This document shows, piece by piece, positions 25,639 through 32,634 of a stretch of DNA of 64,000 bases; the stretch's first letter is position 1; every line of letters starts with the position of its first letter. Source of the stretch: Nocardia exalbida NBRC 100660 (lineage in GTDB: Bacteria > Actinomycetota > Actinomycetes > Mycobacteriales > Mycobacteriaceae); contig NZ_BAFZ01000001.1 in the NCBI RefSeq assembly GCF_000308575.1, forward strand, positions 1-64,000, in the 5' to 3' direction. The notes under the pieces are model-generated. The model had not been told where the DNA came from. It saw nothing but the letters and a program-made list of their open reading frames with translations, and made no database searches. The position numbers were made by a program, and so were the translations under genes.

Positions 25639-26174
25639 AGCTGATCCGGGGTGAGGAGTTTGTCGATCTCTTCCGCGCAGGTGAGTGGGAGCGGGCCTTT
25701 CACCTGGAGACCCGAGACGAGTACTTTGTCGCCGACGAGCACGAACCCTTCCGCAAGTTTCTCGCTGGGGAGCCCGACAACTACGAATGGTGCCGTTCCT
25801 GGGATGACCTCATAAAGGACGTCACGTCGACCGGCAAGCGGGTCCATCGGGTCCGGCTGGTCAGTGTGCCGCATGTCGATTACACGCGGTTTGGTCTCAC
25901 GATCGCCCCCTTGAACATCGAGGCGGGCGAGGAGATCAAGTGGCTTCCCCGTCTTCTGATCAACCCAGCCGAGTTGGCCAGTGACGACTACTGGTTGTTC
26001 GATGACCGCCTGGTAGTCTTCGTCACCTTCAAGGAGGATGGTGACTTCGGCGGGTTTGCCGTTACCGACGATTCGGTGATTGCGGCCCACTGCACGGCGG
26101 TGCGCGACAAGGTGTGGGACGTGGGAATCCCGCACGCCGAGTACGTCGAGAGCGACTACGCCGCTGCCAAGTGA
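25635..26174 (+). CDS. DUF6879-like protein
   Basis: A protein of 179 residues. It opens MKLIRGEEFVDLFRAGEWER and then has FHLETRDEYFVADEHEPFRK, a pattern I associate with DUF6879; it continues RVHRVRLVSVPHVDYTRFGL, where an Arg/Val-rich strand is followed by a helix, and NIEAGEEIKWLPR. Function is unknown; the family usually sits beside an XRE regulator, as here. It overlaps both neighbours by 4 bp (ATGA and GTGA), so the three proteins should be made in fixed ratio. Confidence 0.75.
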   Translation: MKLIRGEEFVDLFRAGEWERAFHLETRDEYFVADEHEPFRKFLAGEPDNYEWCRSWDDLIKDVTSTGKRVHRVRLVSVPHVDYTRFGLTIAPLNIEAGEEIKWLPRLLINPAELASDDYWLFDDRLVVFVTFKEDGDFGGFAVTDDSVIAAHCTAVRDKVWDVGIPHAEYVESDYAAAK

Positions 26175-27004
26175 CCAGCTCCAGCGTTCGTGGTGCCAGA
26201 GAGGCGTTAGGCGCCCGGCTTCGGGATCTCCGCAAAGACGCGGGCCTCTCTGGTGTCCAGCTGGCCGAGCTAGCCGGATGGCATTCCTCGAAGGTGTCGA
26301 AGATCGAGGGTGGTAAGCAGACGCCATCCGAGGATGACATCCGCGTTTGGTGCCGACACTGCAAGGCCGAGCAGCAGGTAGCCGACCTTATTGCCACCCT
26401 GCGCAACGTCGAAGCGGCGTATGTCGAATGGAAGCGAATCGCCGGTATCAAGCGCAAGCAGCAGCAACTCCACACGCTGGAGGAGGAGACGCGCCTGACT
26501 CGCTGGTTCGAGCCGGTCATCATGCCGGGCCTTCTCCAAACCCAGGACTACATGCGAGCACTACTCGGCAAAGTGACCGCGTTCTATGGCCACGACGAAC
26601 CGCTGGAGGACGGAATAGCGGCCCGCCTCGACCGCCAGCAGGTCCTGCAGCGCGGCAACCACCGGTTCAACTTCGTTCTGGCCGAGCAAGTCTTGTACAC
26701 CACGGTTGGCACGGACAGCGTGATGATCGGTCAGCTAGACCACCTGCTCGCAATGACGCGTCGACCGAATGTCGTCGTCAGCATGATCCCGACCATGTCC
26801 GACTACCAGGTGCCGACGACGAACTTCGTCATCTTCGATCGCAAGGTGGTCCACGTCGAGACCATCACGGCTGAGCTGACCATCACGCAGCCGCGTGAAC
26901 TCATCCTCTACGAGCAAGCATTCCGGACTCTTCTGAATCAGGCCGTCGTGGGGGAAGCAGCCCGCGTGTTGATCGGTAAGGCGATGAGACAACGACGACC
27001 ATAG
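26171..27004 (+). CDS. XRE-type HTH regulator with DUF5753 domain
   Basis: A protein of 277 residues starting at GTG 26171, overlapping the previous stop. Residues ~10-65 are an XRE helix-turn-helix: LGARLRDLRKDAGLSGVQLA, then ELAGWHSSKVSKIEGGKQTP. The C-terminal ~180 residues are DUF5753-like: RLTRWFEPVIMPGLLQTQDY, FVLAEQVLYTTVGTDSVM and YQVPTTNFVIFDRKVVHVET. Such WhiJ-like regulators usually pair with a small DUF397 protein; here the partner genes are the DUF6879-like and the 104-residue protein instead. It probably binds its own promoter with the partners modulating it. Confidence 0.85.
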   Translation: MTSSSVRGAREALGARLRDLRKDAGLSGVQLAELAGWHSSKVSKIEGGKQTPSEDDIRVWCRHCKAEQQVADLIATLRNVEAAYVEWKRIAGIKRKQQQLHTLEEETRLTRWFEPVIMPGLLQTQDYMRALLGKVTAFYGHDEPLEDGIAARLDRQQVLQRGNHRFNFVLAEQVLYTTVGTDSVMIGQLDHLLAMTRRPNVVVSMIPTMSDYQVPTTNFVIFDRKVVHVETITAELTITQPRELILYEQAFRTLLNQAVVGEAARVLIGKAMRQRRP

Positions 27005-27172
27005 GGACGCACCCTAGCCCTGGCACGCGGCGTAAGATCAGCCTGCTTTTATCCAGCGTTTGATCAAGACGAAATTATCGAAATGGTCCACGTCGTGAGC
27101 GACACGCATCGAACGCTCGATCGGGCCAAGCATTTGTATCCCTGACTGCCTCGATCGTCCGGCTGTCGCACG

Positions 27173-28408
27173 TTACGAGGAGCGCTCCGCCCAAATCCCC
27201 AGAAACTCCCGAACTTCGGGTACTGCGGCATGCGGTCGAACGGCAGTGGCTATGCCATTCAACTTCTGGTGCACACGGGTGGAGGCAATCTGGCTGATGC
27301 CGTCGAAATGGTTCGTCAGAACCCGGCAGCCTTCACCAATCTCGCCGGCTCTGACCAGGTTGCGGCTGAGCAGCACGTACCACTCGGCTTGCTCGCGCGG
27401 CCATGCCGACGATCCCTCGATGGCCGCTCTGATCTGTTCCGAGGCGGCTTTGTGGTCACCGAGGTACATCTGCATCATGCCGGTCATGCCGCTCAGCAGT
27501 GCATCAGGCAGATAGACCCATTCAGGGTCGAACCCCCGACTGGATTCGTACGCACGGTAGGCCCGACTCAGCGCATCGGTGACAGCCGTTCTATTTCCGA
27601 CCGGATCTTGCATTCCTAAGGCGTCGGCTTCCCGAATCGCCATGAGCGAGCGCAGCCTCGGGCCACCGTGACTCATCGCTGCCCGCGAGGCAGTCTGGGC
27701 GTACTGCACCGCTTGCCTAGTTCCCGCAGGGGTGCCGCCGTTCAGCTCGGTAAGCAGCGAACTGGCGTTACCCAACGCATGCGCGACTGCGATTCCATCA
27801 CTGGCTGCGGTGGCGGCTTGGGCGGCGTCGGCGTAGTAGCGACGCGCATCCTCCAAGCGTCCCGCGTCGTAGTGAACCCAACCCGCCGCAACCATCATCT
27901 CGGCTGCAGCGCTGGTCAGTGTTCGGCCAACGTCATCGCTGTACGTGCCGTTGTCCAGCAGCTGGACGACGTAGCGCACTTCGTTGGCCGCGACATGGCA
28001 CAGCCGGTCGCCACCTACCAGTAGGTCCAGCTCGTGAATCTCGTTCACCGTTGCGTTGATCTCGGCAACCTCACCAGCGCCGATTCGGACGCTGCCCGCT
28101 GTTGACGAGGTGGCCTGCGCGGAACGACTCGCCGCCGAAGACATGGCCACGCCTGCACCGATCGCACCAGTTCGTAGGAAGTTGCGACGGTTCACATCCG
28201 CCTCCTCGTTCGACTCCACAACCAGTATGGCAAGCGGTATGTGGAGCGCCTTGGCTACTCGGCGTAGTACTCGCACATCGTGCACGGCGGCACCGTCGCG
28301 TTCGAGCTGAGAAATTGCAGGCTGAGTATAACCGAGAATGGCACCGAGATCAGCCTGCGTCATGCCGAGCGACTTGCGGATACGACGAATAACCTCACCC
28401 GTTGTCAT
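27173..28408 (-). CDS. XRE-type HTH regulator with TPR-like domain and an internal twin-arginine motif
   Basis: A protein of 411 residues from ATG 28408 (GGGGA upstream; ATG 28456 would add 16 residues and lacks a good site). Residues 1-60 are an HTH: GMTQADLGAILGYTQPAISQ. At 74-75 lies RRNFLRTGAIGAG, followed by a small hydrophobic run and ASRSAQA, which looks like a Tat signal in the middle of a regulator. Residues ~130-400 are paired helices of TPR character (GWVHYDAGRLEDARRYYADA, AHALGNASSLLTEL). It resembles Streptomyces-type HTH-TPR regulators that sense peptides or signals. It is convergent with the DUF5753 regulator gene. Confidence 0.8.
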   Translation of the reverse strand: MTTGEVIRRIRKSLGMTQADLGAILGYTQPAISQLERDGAAVHDVRVLRRVAKALHIPLAILVVESNEEADVNRRNFLRTGAIGAGVAMSSAASRSAQATSSTAGSVRIGAGEVAEINATVNEIHELDLLVGGDRLCHVAANEVRYVVQLLDNGTYSDDVGRTLTSAAAEMMVAAGWVHYDAGRLEDARRYYADAAQAATAASDGIAVAHALGNASSLLTELNGGTPAGTRQAVQYAQTASRAAMSHGGPRLRSLMAIREADALGMQDPVGNRTAVTDALSRAYRAYESSRGFDPEWVYLPDALLSGMTGMMQMYLGDHKAASEQIRAAIEGSSAWPREQAEWYVLLSRNLVRAGEIGEGCRVLTNHFDGISQIASTRVHQKLNGIATAVRPHAAVPEVREFLGIWAERSS

Positions 28409-28741
28409 GTGCATCCCCGCCGCCCCCGCTCTCTTCTGAACGTTCATCTGCAACATCGAATTGAATATGCGAACTCGTTGCCATGCAATGCGTTTGACCC
28501 CTGCAGCCCAGCTTATACGGTTCTCCTTATATTTCAGAACCTTCGGCTATTTGCGCCGTTGAACGGCCCGAAACACCCCTTACGGTCGGGTCGGTACCCG
28601 CCACCGAGGTGACGCCGTAACCCTCCGCGGCGCACCGGTCGCCCAACGGCGCGGTGAACCGGTGGCCTAAACAGCCCTCGGTGACGGGTACCACCGTTCA
28701 CCGCCCCGACCGGAAACCACCGCACCGAGGAGAGATCCGAC
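28409..28741. other. intergenic region upstream of the HTH-TPR gene
   Basis: About 330 bp between divergent genes. The last 60 bp include GAGGAGAG, the ribosome-binding site of the gene at 28742. Several GC-rich short inverted repeats occur (for example GCCGTTGAACGGC near 28556), but none is long enough to name. No operator copy is present. Confidence 0.5.
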
Positions 28742-29002
28742 ATGCACTCACTCGCCATTCACCAGATGACCGCGCTTCGCGGCCAGGAAAGCCACCGGGC
28801 GCCGACAGAACGGTTCAGCATCGACCAAGCGCACCAGATGATGCAGTTCCACGTCGCCTGCCGAGCCAACCGCTGCTACCTGCGCAAGGTTGCCGCACTG
28901 CACGCTCTAACCGAGTCCGGCCGCGCTGTTCCCTACGCCACCAAACCCGCGGCAATTCTGACTGCCAGTATGGATGCGGCCACGGGCGCGGCCTCGTGGT
29001 AG
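28742..29002 (+). CDS. small hypothetical protein
   Basis: A protein of 86 residues with a clear ribosome-binding site (GAGGAGAG) before the ATG. It contains HQMTALRGQES, then a helix DQAHQMMQFHVACRANRCYL with a pair of cysteines five residues apart, and ends AAILTASMDAATGAASW. The family is unknown to me. It stands alone and is followed by a strong hairpin at 29120-29145. Confidence 0.55.
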   Translation: MHSLAIHQMTALRGQESHRAPTERFSIDQAHQMMQFHVACRANRCYLRKVAALHALTESGRAVPYATKPAAILTASMDAATGAASW

Positions 29003-29119
29003 TGCGGCGCTGCCCGGGAATCAGCGGTAGATTCGCCAAAAAATTGGATGTCGCGCGAACAGATGAGCGAGGTCATCGACCAACTCATCGACTGGATGAT
29101 CCTGTAGATCCGGGCCGAG

Positions 29120-29145
29120 GTCGGGTGCCCCACAAGGCACCCGAC
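29120..29145. terminator. bidirectional hairpin terminator
   Basis: GTCGGGTGCC and its exact complement GGCACCCGAC form a 10-bp stem with a 6-nt loop between the plus-strand small gene and the minus-strand NUDIX gene. No long T-run follows on either strand, as is common in high-GC actinobacteria. Confidence 0.7.
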
Positions 29146-29155
29146 TAGCGACTTC

Positions 29156-29602
29156 CTACCACCCGTACACCGAGAACGGCTGACCAACGGCGATCGAGAC
29201 CAGCGCCGCCCGGCAATACGCAATCATCCGGTCGGGCAGCTCGGCTGGCGAGAACCATTCCAGCGCATCGCACTTGTCCGGTTCCTGATTGGTCGGAGTC
29301 CCGGCCCAGGTCCGGACCAGGAAGAAGAACGCAGCCCGGCCGCCGGAACTAGAGTTGTGCATCACATGCGCGAATTGCACATCTTTGGGGGCGATCACCA
29401 CTCCGATCTCCTCGGCGGCCTCGCGGACGAGCGCATCAACGACTGACTCGCCGGACTCGAGGTGGCCGGACGGCAGATGCCAGCTTCCATCTTCGTATCC
29501 CGTGTCGGCCCGACGGCCGAACAGGTACCGCCCCTGGTCGTCGACCAGCATCAGGTGTACGTCCCCGATCAGCTTGTGCCGCTCGGTCACTGTCGCGCTC
29601 AC
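29156..29602 (-). CDS. NUDIX hydrolase
   Basis: A protein of 148 residues. I choose GTG 29602 because GAGAGGAGAA lies just before it; ATG 29623 would add seven residues. The NUDIX box is complete: GHLESGESVVDALVREAAEE followed by IGV, matching Gx5Ex7REUXEExGU, which binds the catalytic metal. LYFGRR and HVMHNSSSGGRAAFFFLVRT complete the fold. Substrate is a nucleoside-diphosphate compound of unknown type; the WHLPSG strand before the box is common in housecleaning and 8-oxo-dGTPase-like members. No neighbour hints at the substrate. Confidence 0.85.
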   Translation of the reverse strand: MSATVTERHKLIGDVHLMLVDDQGRYLFGRRADTGYEDGSWHLPSGHLESGESVVDALVREAAEEIGVVIAPKDVQFAHVMHNSSSGGRAAFFFLVRTWAGTPTNQEPDKCDALEWFSPAELPDRMIAYCRAALVSIAVGQPFSVYGW

Positions 29603-29692
29603 AGCGTTCTCCTCTCGATCCATTGGCGCCGGCTGGCGTGCGCCGCCACCCGTGCCGCCCATATTCCGATATCGAATAGCCCAGGAGTGCAA

Positions 29693-29926
29693 ATGACCAC
29701 GCCCGCTGTCCTCTACCGACGAGACGGCTATCTCAGAATCCAGCCGCAAGCGCCTGGCTGGCTGCTGGCCATCATTTCGTTCAACACCGCAGCGAGAGCT
29801 GGCAGGGCCGAAGCCCGGCTGCCAGAGTCGGAACGCCGCGGCTACTCGGCAACCCTCATCAACCGCCAGGCAGGGCGACATCGGCTTCGGGACTCGACGA
29901 GCGGGCCTGAACGGCGGAACTCGTGA
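29693..29926 (+). CDS. small hypothetical protein, first gene of a coupled run
   Basis: A protein of 77 residues from ATG 29693 with AGGAG 4-8 nt upstream. It begins MTTPAVLYRRDGYLRIQPQA with a mixed alpha/beta character, then becomes Arg-rich. No family recognised. The stop overlaps the GTG of the next gene by 4 bp, which supports both as real. Confidence 0.5.
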   Translation: MTTPAVLYRRDGYLRIQPQAPGWLLAIISFNTAARAGRAEARLPESERRGYSATLINRQAGRHRLRDSTSGPERRNS

Positions 29927-30426
29927 TGGGCGTGCAGGGCTTCGCGGATACACCGCAGTCGCGTTGCCAGTTCTATCGCACGAATTGTCAGTTGCCCACG
30001 GTGGTCGACCCGGACTCGGGTCTGATCACAATGCGGGCAGGGCCGGTGTGGGGCGTAATGATGCCTATTGCTCTCGGCCAAGCCGTGAAGGCCGACCTCG
30101 AGCAGCGGCGACTCGGCGGCGGCCCGATCCTGTCCCATCCGCGGTCCAGCACCTGGACCTTCCTGACTCGCTCGGACATCTCGCAGAAGCTGCTCGACGA
30201 CACCGGCGCCGAACTGTTTCGCCATGGGGTAACTGTGCTCGGTACGGGTGTCGAGATCAGGCTGCCTACGCCGTCCGCATCGCTGAATTCCCTCCGGTAC
30301 TGGGTCAGCCCCGCCCGGGGCCCATTCCGTCCGTCCGGAGTAGTGGTCGTTGAGTCGATCCGCGCACGGACCGCGCGCAGGTCGATATCGGAGTCGATGC
30401 GGCATCGGAGGCACCATGCTCTGTAA
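29923..30426 (+). CDS. conserved hypothetical protein
   Basis: A protein of 167 residues from GTG 29923 or ATG 29926. The section from CQFYRTNCQLPTVVDPDSGL through MRAGPVWGVMMPIALGQAVK to GGGPILSHPRSSTWTFLTRSD follows a pattern I have met in other Nocardia and Streptomyces hypothetical proteins sometimes mislabelled as polymerase subunits. Cysteines in FYRTNC suggest a metal or disulfide, but nothing else is known. It sits in a run of four genes with overlapping ends; the next start at 30416 lies inside its last codons. Confidence 0.65.
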   Translation: MMGVQGFADTPQSRCQFYRTNCQLPTVVDPDSGLITMRAGPVWGVMMPIALGQAVKADLEQRRLGGGPILSHPRSSTWTFLTRSDISQKLLDDTGAELFRHGVTVLGTGVEIRLPTPSASLNSLRYWVSPARGPFRPSGVVVVESIRARTARRSISESMRHRRHHAL

Positions 30427-30580
30427 CGCAGTGCAGCTACACGGCACAATCTGTTGTCCGAGATGCGGCGACGAGCTTTCGTTGGCCGGGGGCTGCCTTG
30501 GTGTCCACGTGAACGCCGACGAGTCCGACGCCTGCGACTTCTCCAGCCTCATGGACGCCGTGAAGGTGCACGCCCGATGA
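30416..30580 (+). CDS. small zinc-ribbon-like protein
   Basis: A protein of 54 residues from ATG 30416, with GGAGG 5 nt upstream. It contains ICCPRCGDELSLAGGCLGVH, a CxxC knuckle with a third cysteine eight residues later, so a small zinc ribbon is possible although a full second CxxC is not seen. It overlaps the upstream gene by 11 bp and the downstream one by 4 bp (ATGA). Confidence 0.55.
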   Translation: MLCNAVQLHGTICCPRCGDELSLAGGCLGVHVNADESDACDFSSLMDAVKVHAR

Positions 30581-30956
30581 GCGACGAGCAGCTGACCGGA
30601 AATGACCTCGACCGATTGATCGAGGCGTTACGGCAAGTGCCAGACGCCGACGACCCGGACTCGCAAGATCAGTGGCTTGATAGCCCGGTCCACTGGTTGA
30701 GTGACAACCAGGGCAACTGGTCGCCGGTCTATGCCGACGGTCGGGTTGGCGCGCATTCGTTTTCGTTCACCCAGATGGCCGCCTTCCGGGGTGAAGACCT
30801 CGGCCCGTTCCTGGAGGCATTGATCGCCGCACAGATCGTGCCGGATACCACCGCGTCGGCTTGGACGAGTTCAGCGAAGCCTGGAAGGGAGTCATCGAAT
30901 GGACGGATTCGGAGTCGACAGTGTCGGAACTGGGGCCGGACAGCCATGGCCGCTAG
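30577..30956 (+). pseudogene. hypothetical gene with a probable single-base deletion
   Basis: The reading frame from ATG 30577 is coherent for 88 codons (DRLIEALRQVPDADDPDSQD, WLDSPVHWLSDNQGNWSPVY, FLEALIAAQIV). From about 30840 it turns Arg- and Trp-rich and runs to 31065 without protein-like character. The -1 frame from 30840 instead reads GLDEFSEAWKGVIEWTDSES followed by TVSELGPDSHGR and stops at 30954-30956, an acidic and natural ending. Inserting one G at GTG-CC near 30839 would join the two as IVAGYHRVGLDEF. So the gene is broken by a one-base deletion, or this is a sequencing error. No family recognised. Confidence 0.6.
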
Positions 30957-31163
30957 GAAAGTTTTCGTTACGCTCGGTCGATTCGTTCTCTGCGGCCCGC
31001 GATGGGCTGAGAGTGACCGGCGGTGCAGGTGGCGTAGCCCGCTCGTCTGGATTCGGGCTCGGTAAAACCGGCTGGTTGCTTACGAGGTGAACCACTTGAT
31101 GTACTGGTTGCTCGGTTCGATGATCTTGGCGGATAAAGGCACGGACTGCTGGAGTGATCGCAG

Positions 31164-32252
31164 TCAGATGCCGATGGCTTCTTTCGCGGCGACCCGTATT
31201 TCATCGGGGTGGATAGGCCGTTCCGTACTGGACAGCGACTGCGTGGAGCCCCCGCGCCGGACGGCGATGATCTCGGCGCCGATGGCCACGGCCGTCTCCT
31301 CCGGTGTCCGACCGCCCAATTCCAAGCCGATCGGCGAATGCAGCCGCCGCAGTTCGTCTTCGGTGAGACCGGCGGCGCGTAACTGAAACCTGCGGTCCCG
31401 GTCGGCCCGGCGCGACCCCATCGCGCCTACGTATGCCACGGGCAGGCGCAGCGCTTCGGTGAGCACCGGGATATCGAACTTCGGATCGTGGGTCAGGACG
31501 CAGATCACCGTGCGCGCATCGACTTGCGTGCCCCGCAGATACCGGTCCGGCCAGTCCCGGACCACTTCGTCGGCGTCCGGCATCCGGGCATGATCGGCGA
31601 AGGCGGGACGCGCCTCACACACGGTGACGTGGTACCCGAGCAGCCGGCCGACCCGGCACAGCGCGGTGGCGAAATCGGTGGCGCCGAAGATCAGCATGCG
31701 CGGTGCGGGGGCGAAGGATTCGACGAACACCGTGCGCTCCCGGTCCGCGCAGCCCACGACGCGCACACCGGTCGCGCCGAGGTCGAGCATCGCGCGCGCT
31801 TGGCGCACCACCGCGTCATCGAAGTCGGCGCCGGTGGCACTCGCGGGCCCCAGCGCGCCCACGGCGCCGGAGTCCAAGTCGCGCACGAACGTCATCGGAC
31901 CGTCCGGATCGAGCGCGGCCTCGACGGCCGGATACTCGCTCGGGGTGATCCGGTGCACGAAGATCTCCAGCTCTCCGCCACAGGTCAGGCCGACCGCGAA
32001 GGCGTCGGCGTCGCTGTAACCGAACGTCCGGCGGACGGGTTCGCCGGACGCGAGCACCTCTCGGCACAGCTCGTAGACCGCACCCTCCACACAACCGCCC
32101 GACAGGCTGCCGCGCACGTTCCCGGATCCGTCCACCGCCATGGTCGCGCCGGCCGGCCGGGGCGCGCTACCGGCCACGCGTACCACGGTGGCGAGCACGT
32201 ACTCGGCGTTCGCGACATGCCAGCGCAGCAGGTGGGCAGCGAGTTCGCGCAT
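31164..32252 (-). CDS. XdhC/CoxI family molybdenum-hydroxylase maturation protein
   Basis: A protein of 362 residues from ATG 32252 (GAGAGG upstream). Residues 1-70 are the XdhC/CoxI N-terminal domain with VRVAGSAPRPAGATMAVDGS and GSLSGGCVEGAVYELC, which includes the CVE motif. Residues ~180-340 are a Rossmann domain: PRMLIFGATDFATALCRVGR, then ICVLTHDPKFDIPVL and YVGAMGSRRADRDRR, ending HSPIGLELGGRTPEETAVAI. It binds molybdenum cofactor and promotes its sulfuration and insertion into xanthine-dehydrogenase-type enzymes. It is divergent from the structural genes with a perfect operator between them. Confidence 0.9.
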   Translation of the reverse strand: MRELAAHLLRWHVANAEYVLATVVRVAGSAPRPAGATMAVDGSGNVRGSLSGGCVEGAVYELCREVLASGEPVRRTFGYSDADAFAVGLTCGGELEIFVHRITPSEYPAVEAALDPDGPMTFVRDLDSGAVGALGPASATGADFDDAVVRQARAMLDLGATGVRVVGCADRERTVFVESFAPAPRMLIFGATDFATALCRVGRLLGYHVTVCEARPAFADHARMPDADEVVRDWPDRYLRGTQVDARTVICVLTHDPKFDIPVLTEALRLPVAYVGAMGSRRADRDRRFQLRAAGLTEDELRRLHSPIGLELGGRTPEETAVAIGAEIIAVRRGGSTQSLSSTERPIHPDEIRVAAKEAIGI

Positions 32253-32634
32253 GGTGAACCTCTCGGCGATCGTCGCCCCGCACGGAGGCGCCTTCCGGCC
32301 CGCCCCGTCCGGCGTCTTCGCCTGCCGAAGCGGTGAGAATGGTATTCTCATCCAATACTAGCGTCATAATCATTTTCGACATAGGCGGAATTGACAGCGT
32401 GCGAACCTCGATGCTAAACACGTGCTCAGCATTCGCGAACGGCAACCGATCGGCGCCCCGGCACGAGGCTTGCCCCCGGCTCGGGGGCCCCGCCCCCGAT
32501 GTCCGGATTCGCCGGGGCGACGACCGCGATGCGGGCGCGCCGCCCGGCGCCCGAGGTGAACGGAGGACCAACCGGATGACTTCGCCCGAGCCGCCCCGCG
32601 GCCGATCCCGCTCGATGCACCTGCGAGCCCCCCG
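32253..32634. other. control region between XdhC and molybdenum-hydroxylase genes
   Basis: About 380 bp holding operator copy 6 at 32335-32349 and promoters for both directions. The part nearest the plus-strand operon (32500-32634) contains an open frame without good ribosome-binding site and looks like a leader of unclear purpose. Confidence 0.5.
32335..32349. promoter_or_regulatory. operator palindrome, copy 6
   Basis: GAGAATGGTATTCTC, flanked by T and A, is a 17-bp perfect palindrome 82 bp before the XdhC start and 285 bp before the large-subunit start. The same element is found at the mce, TetR and acyl-CoA synthetase promoters. Confidence 0.8.
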
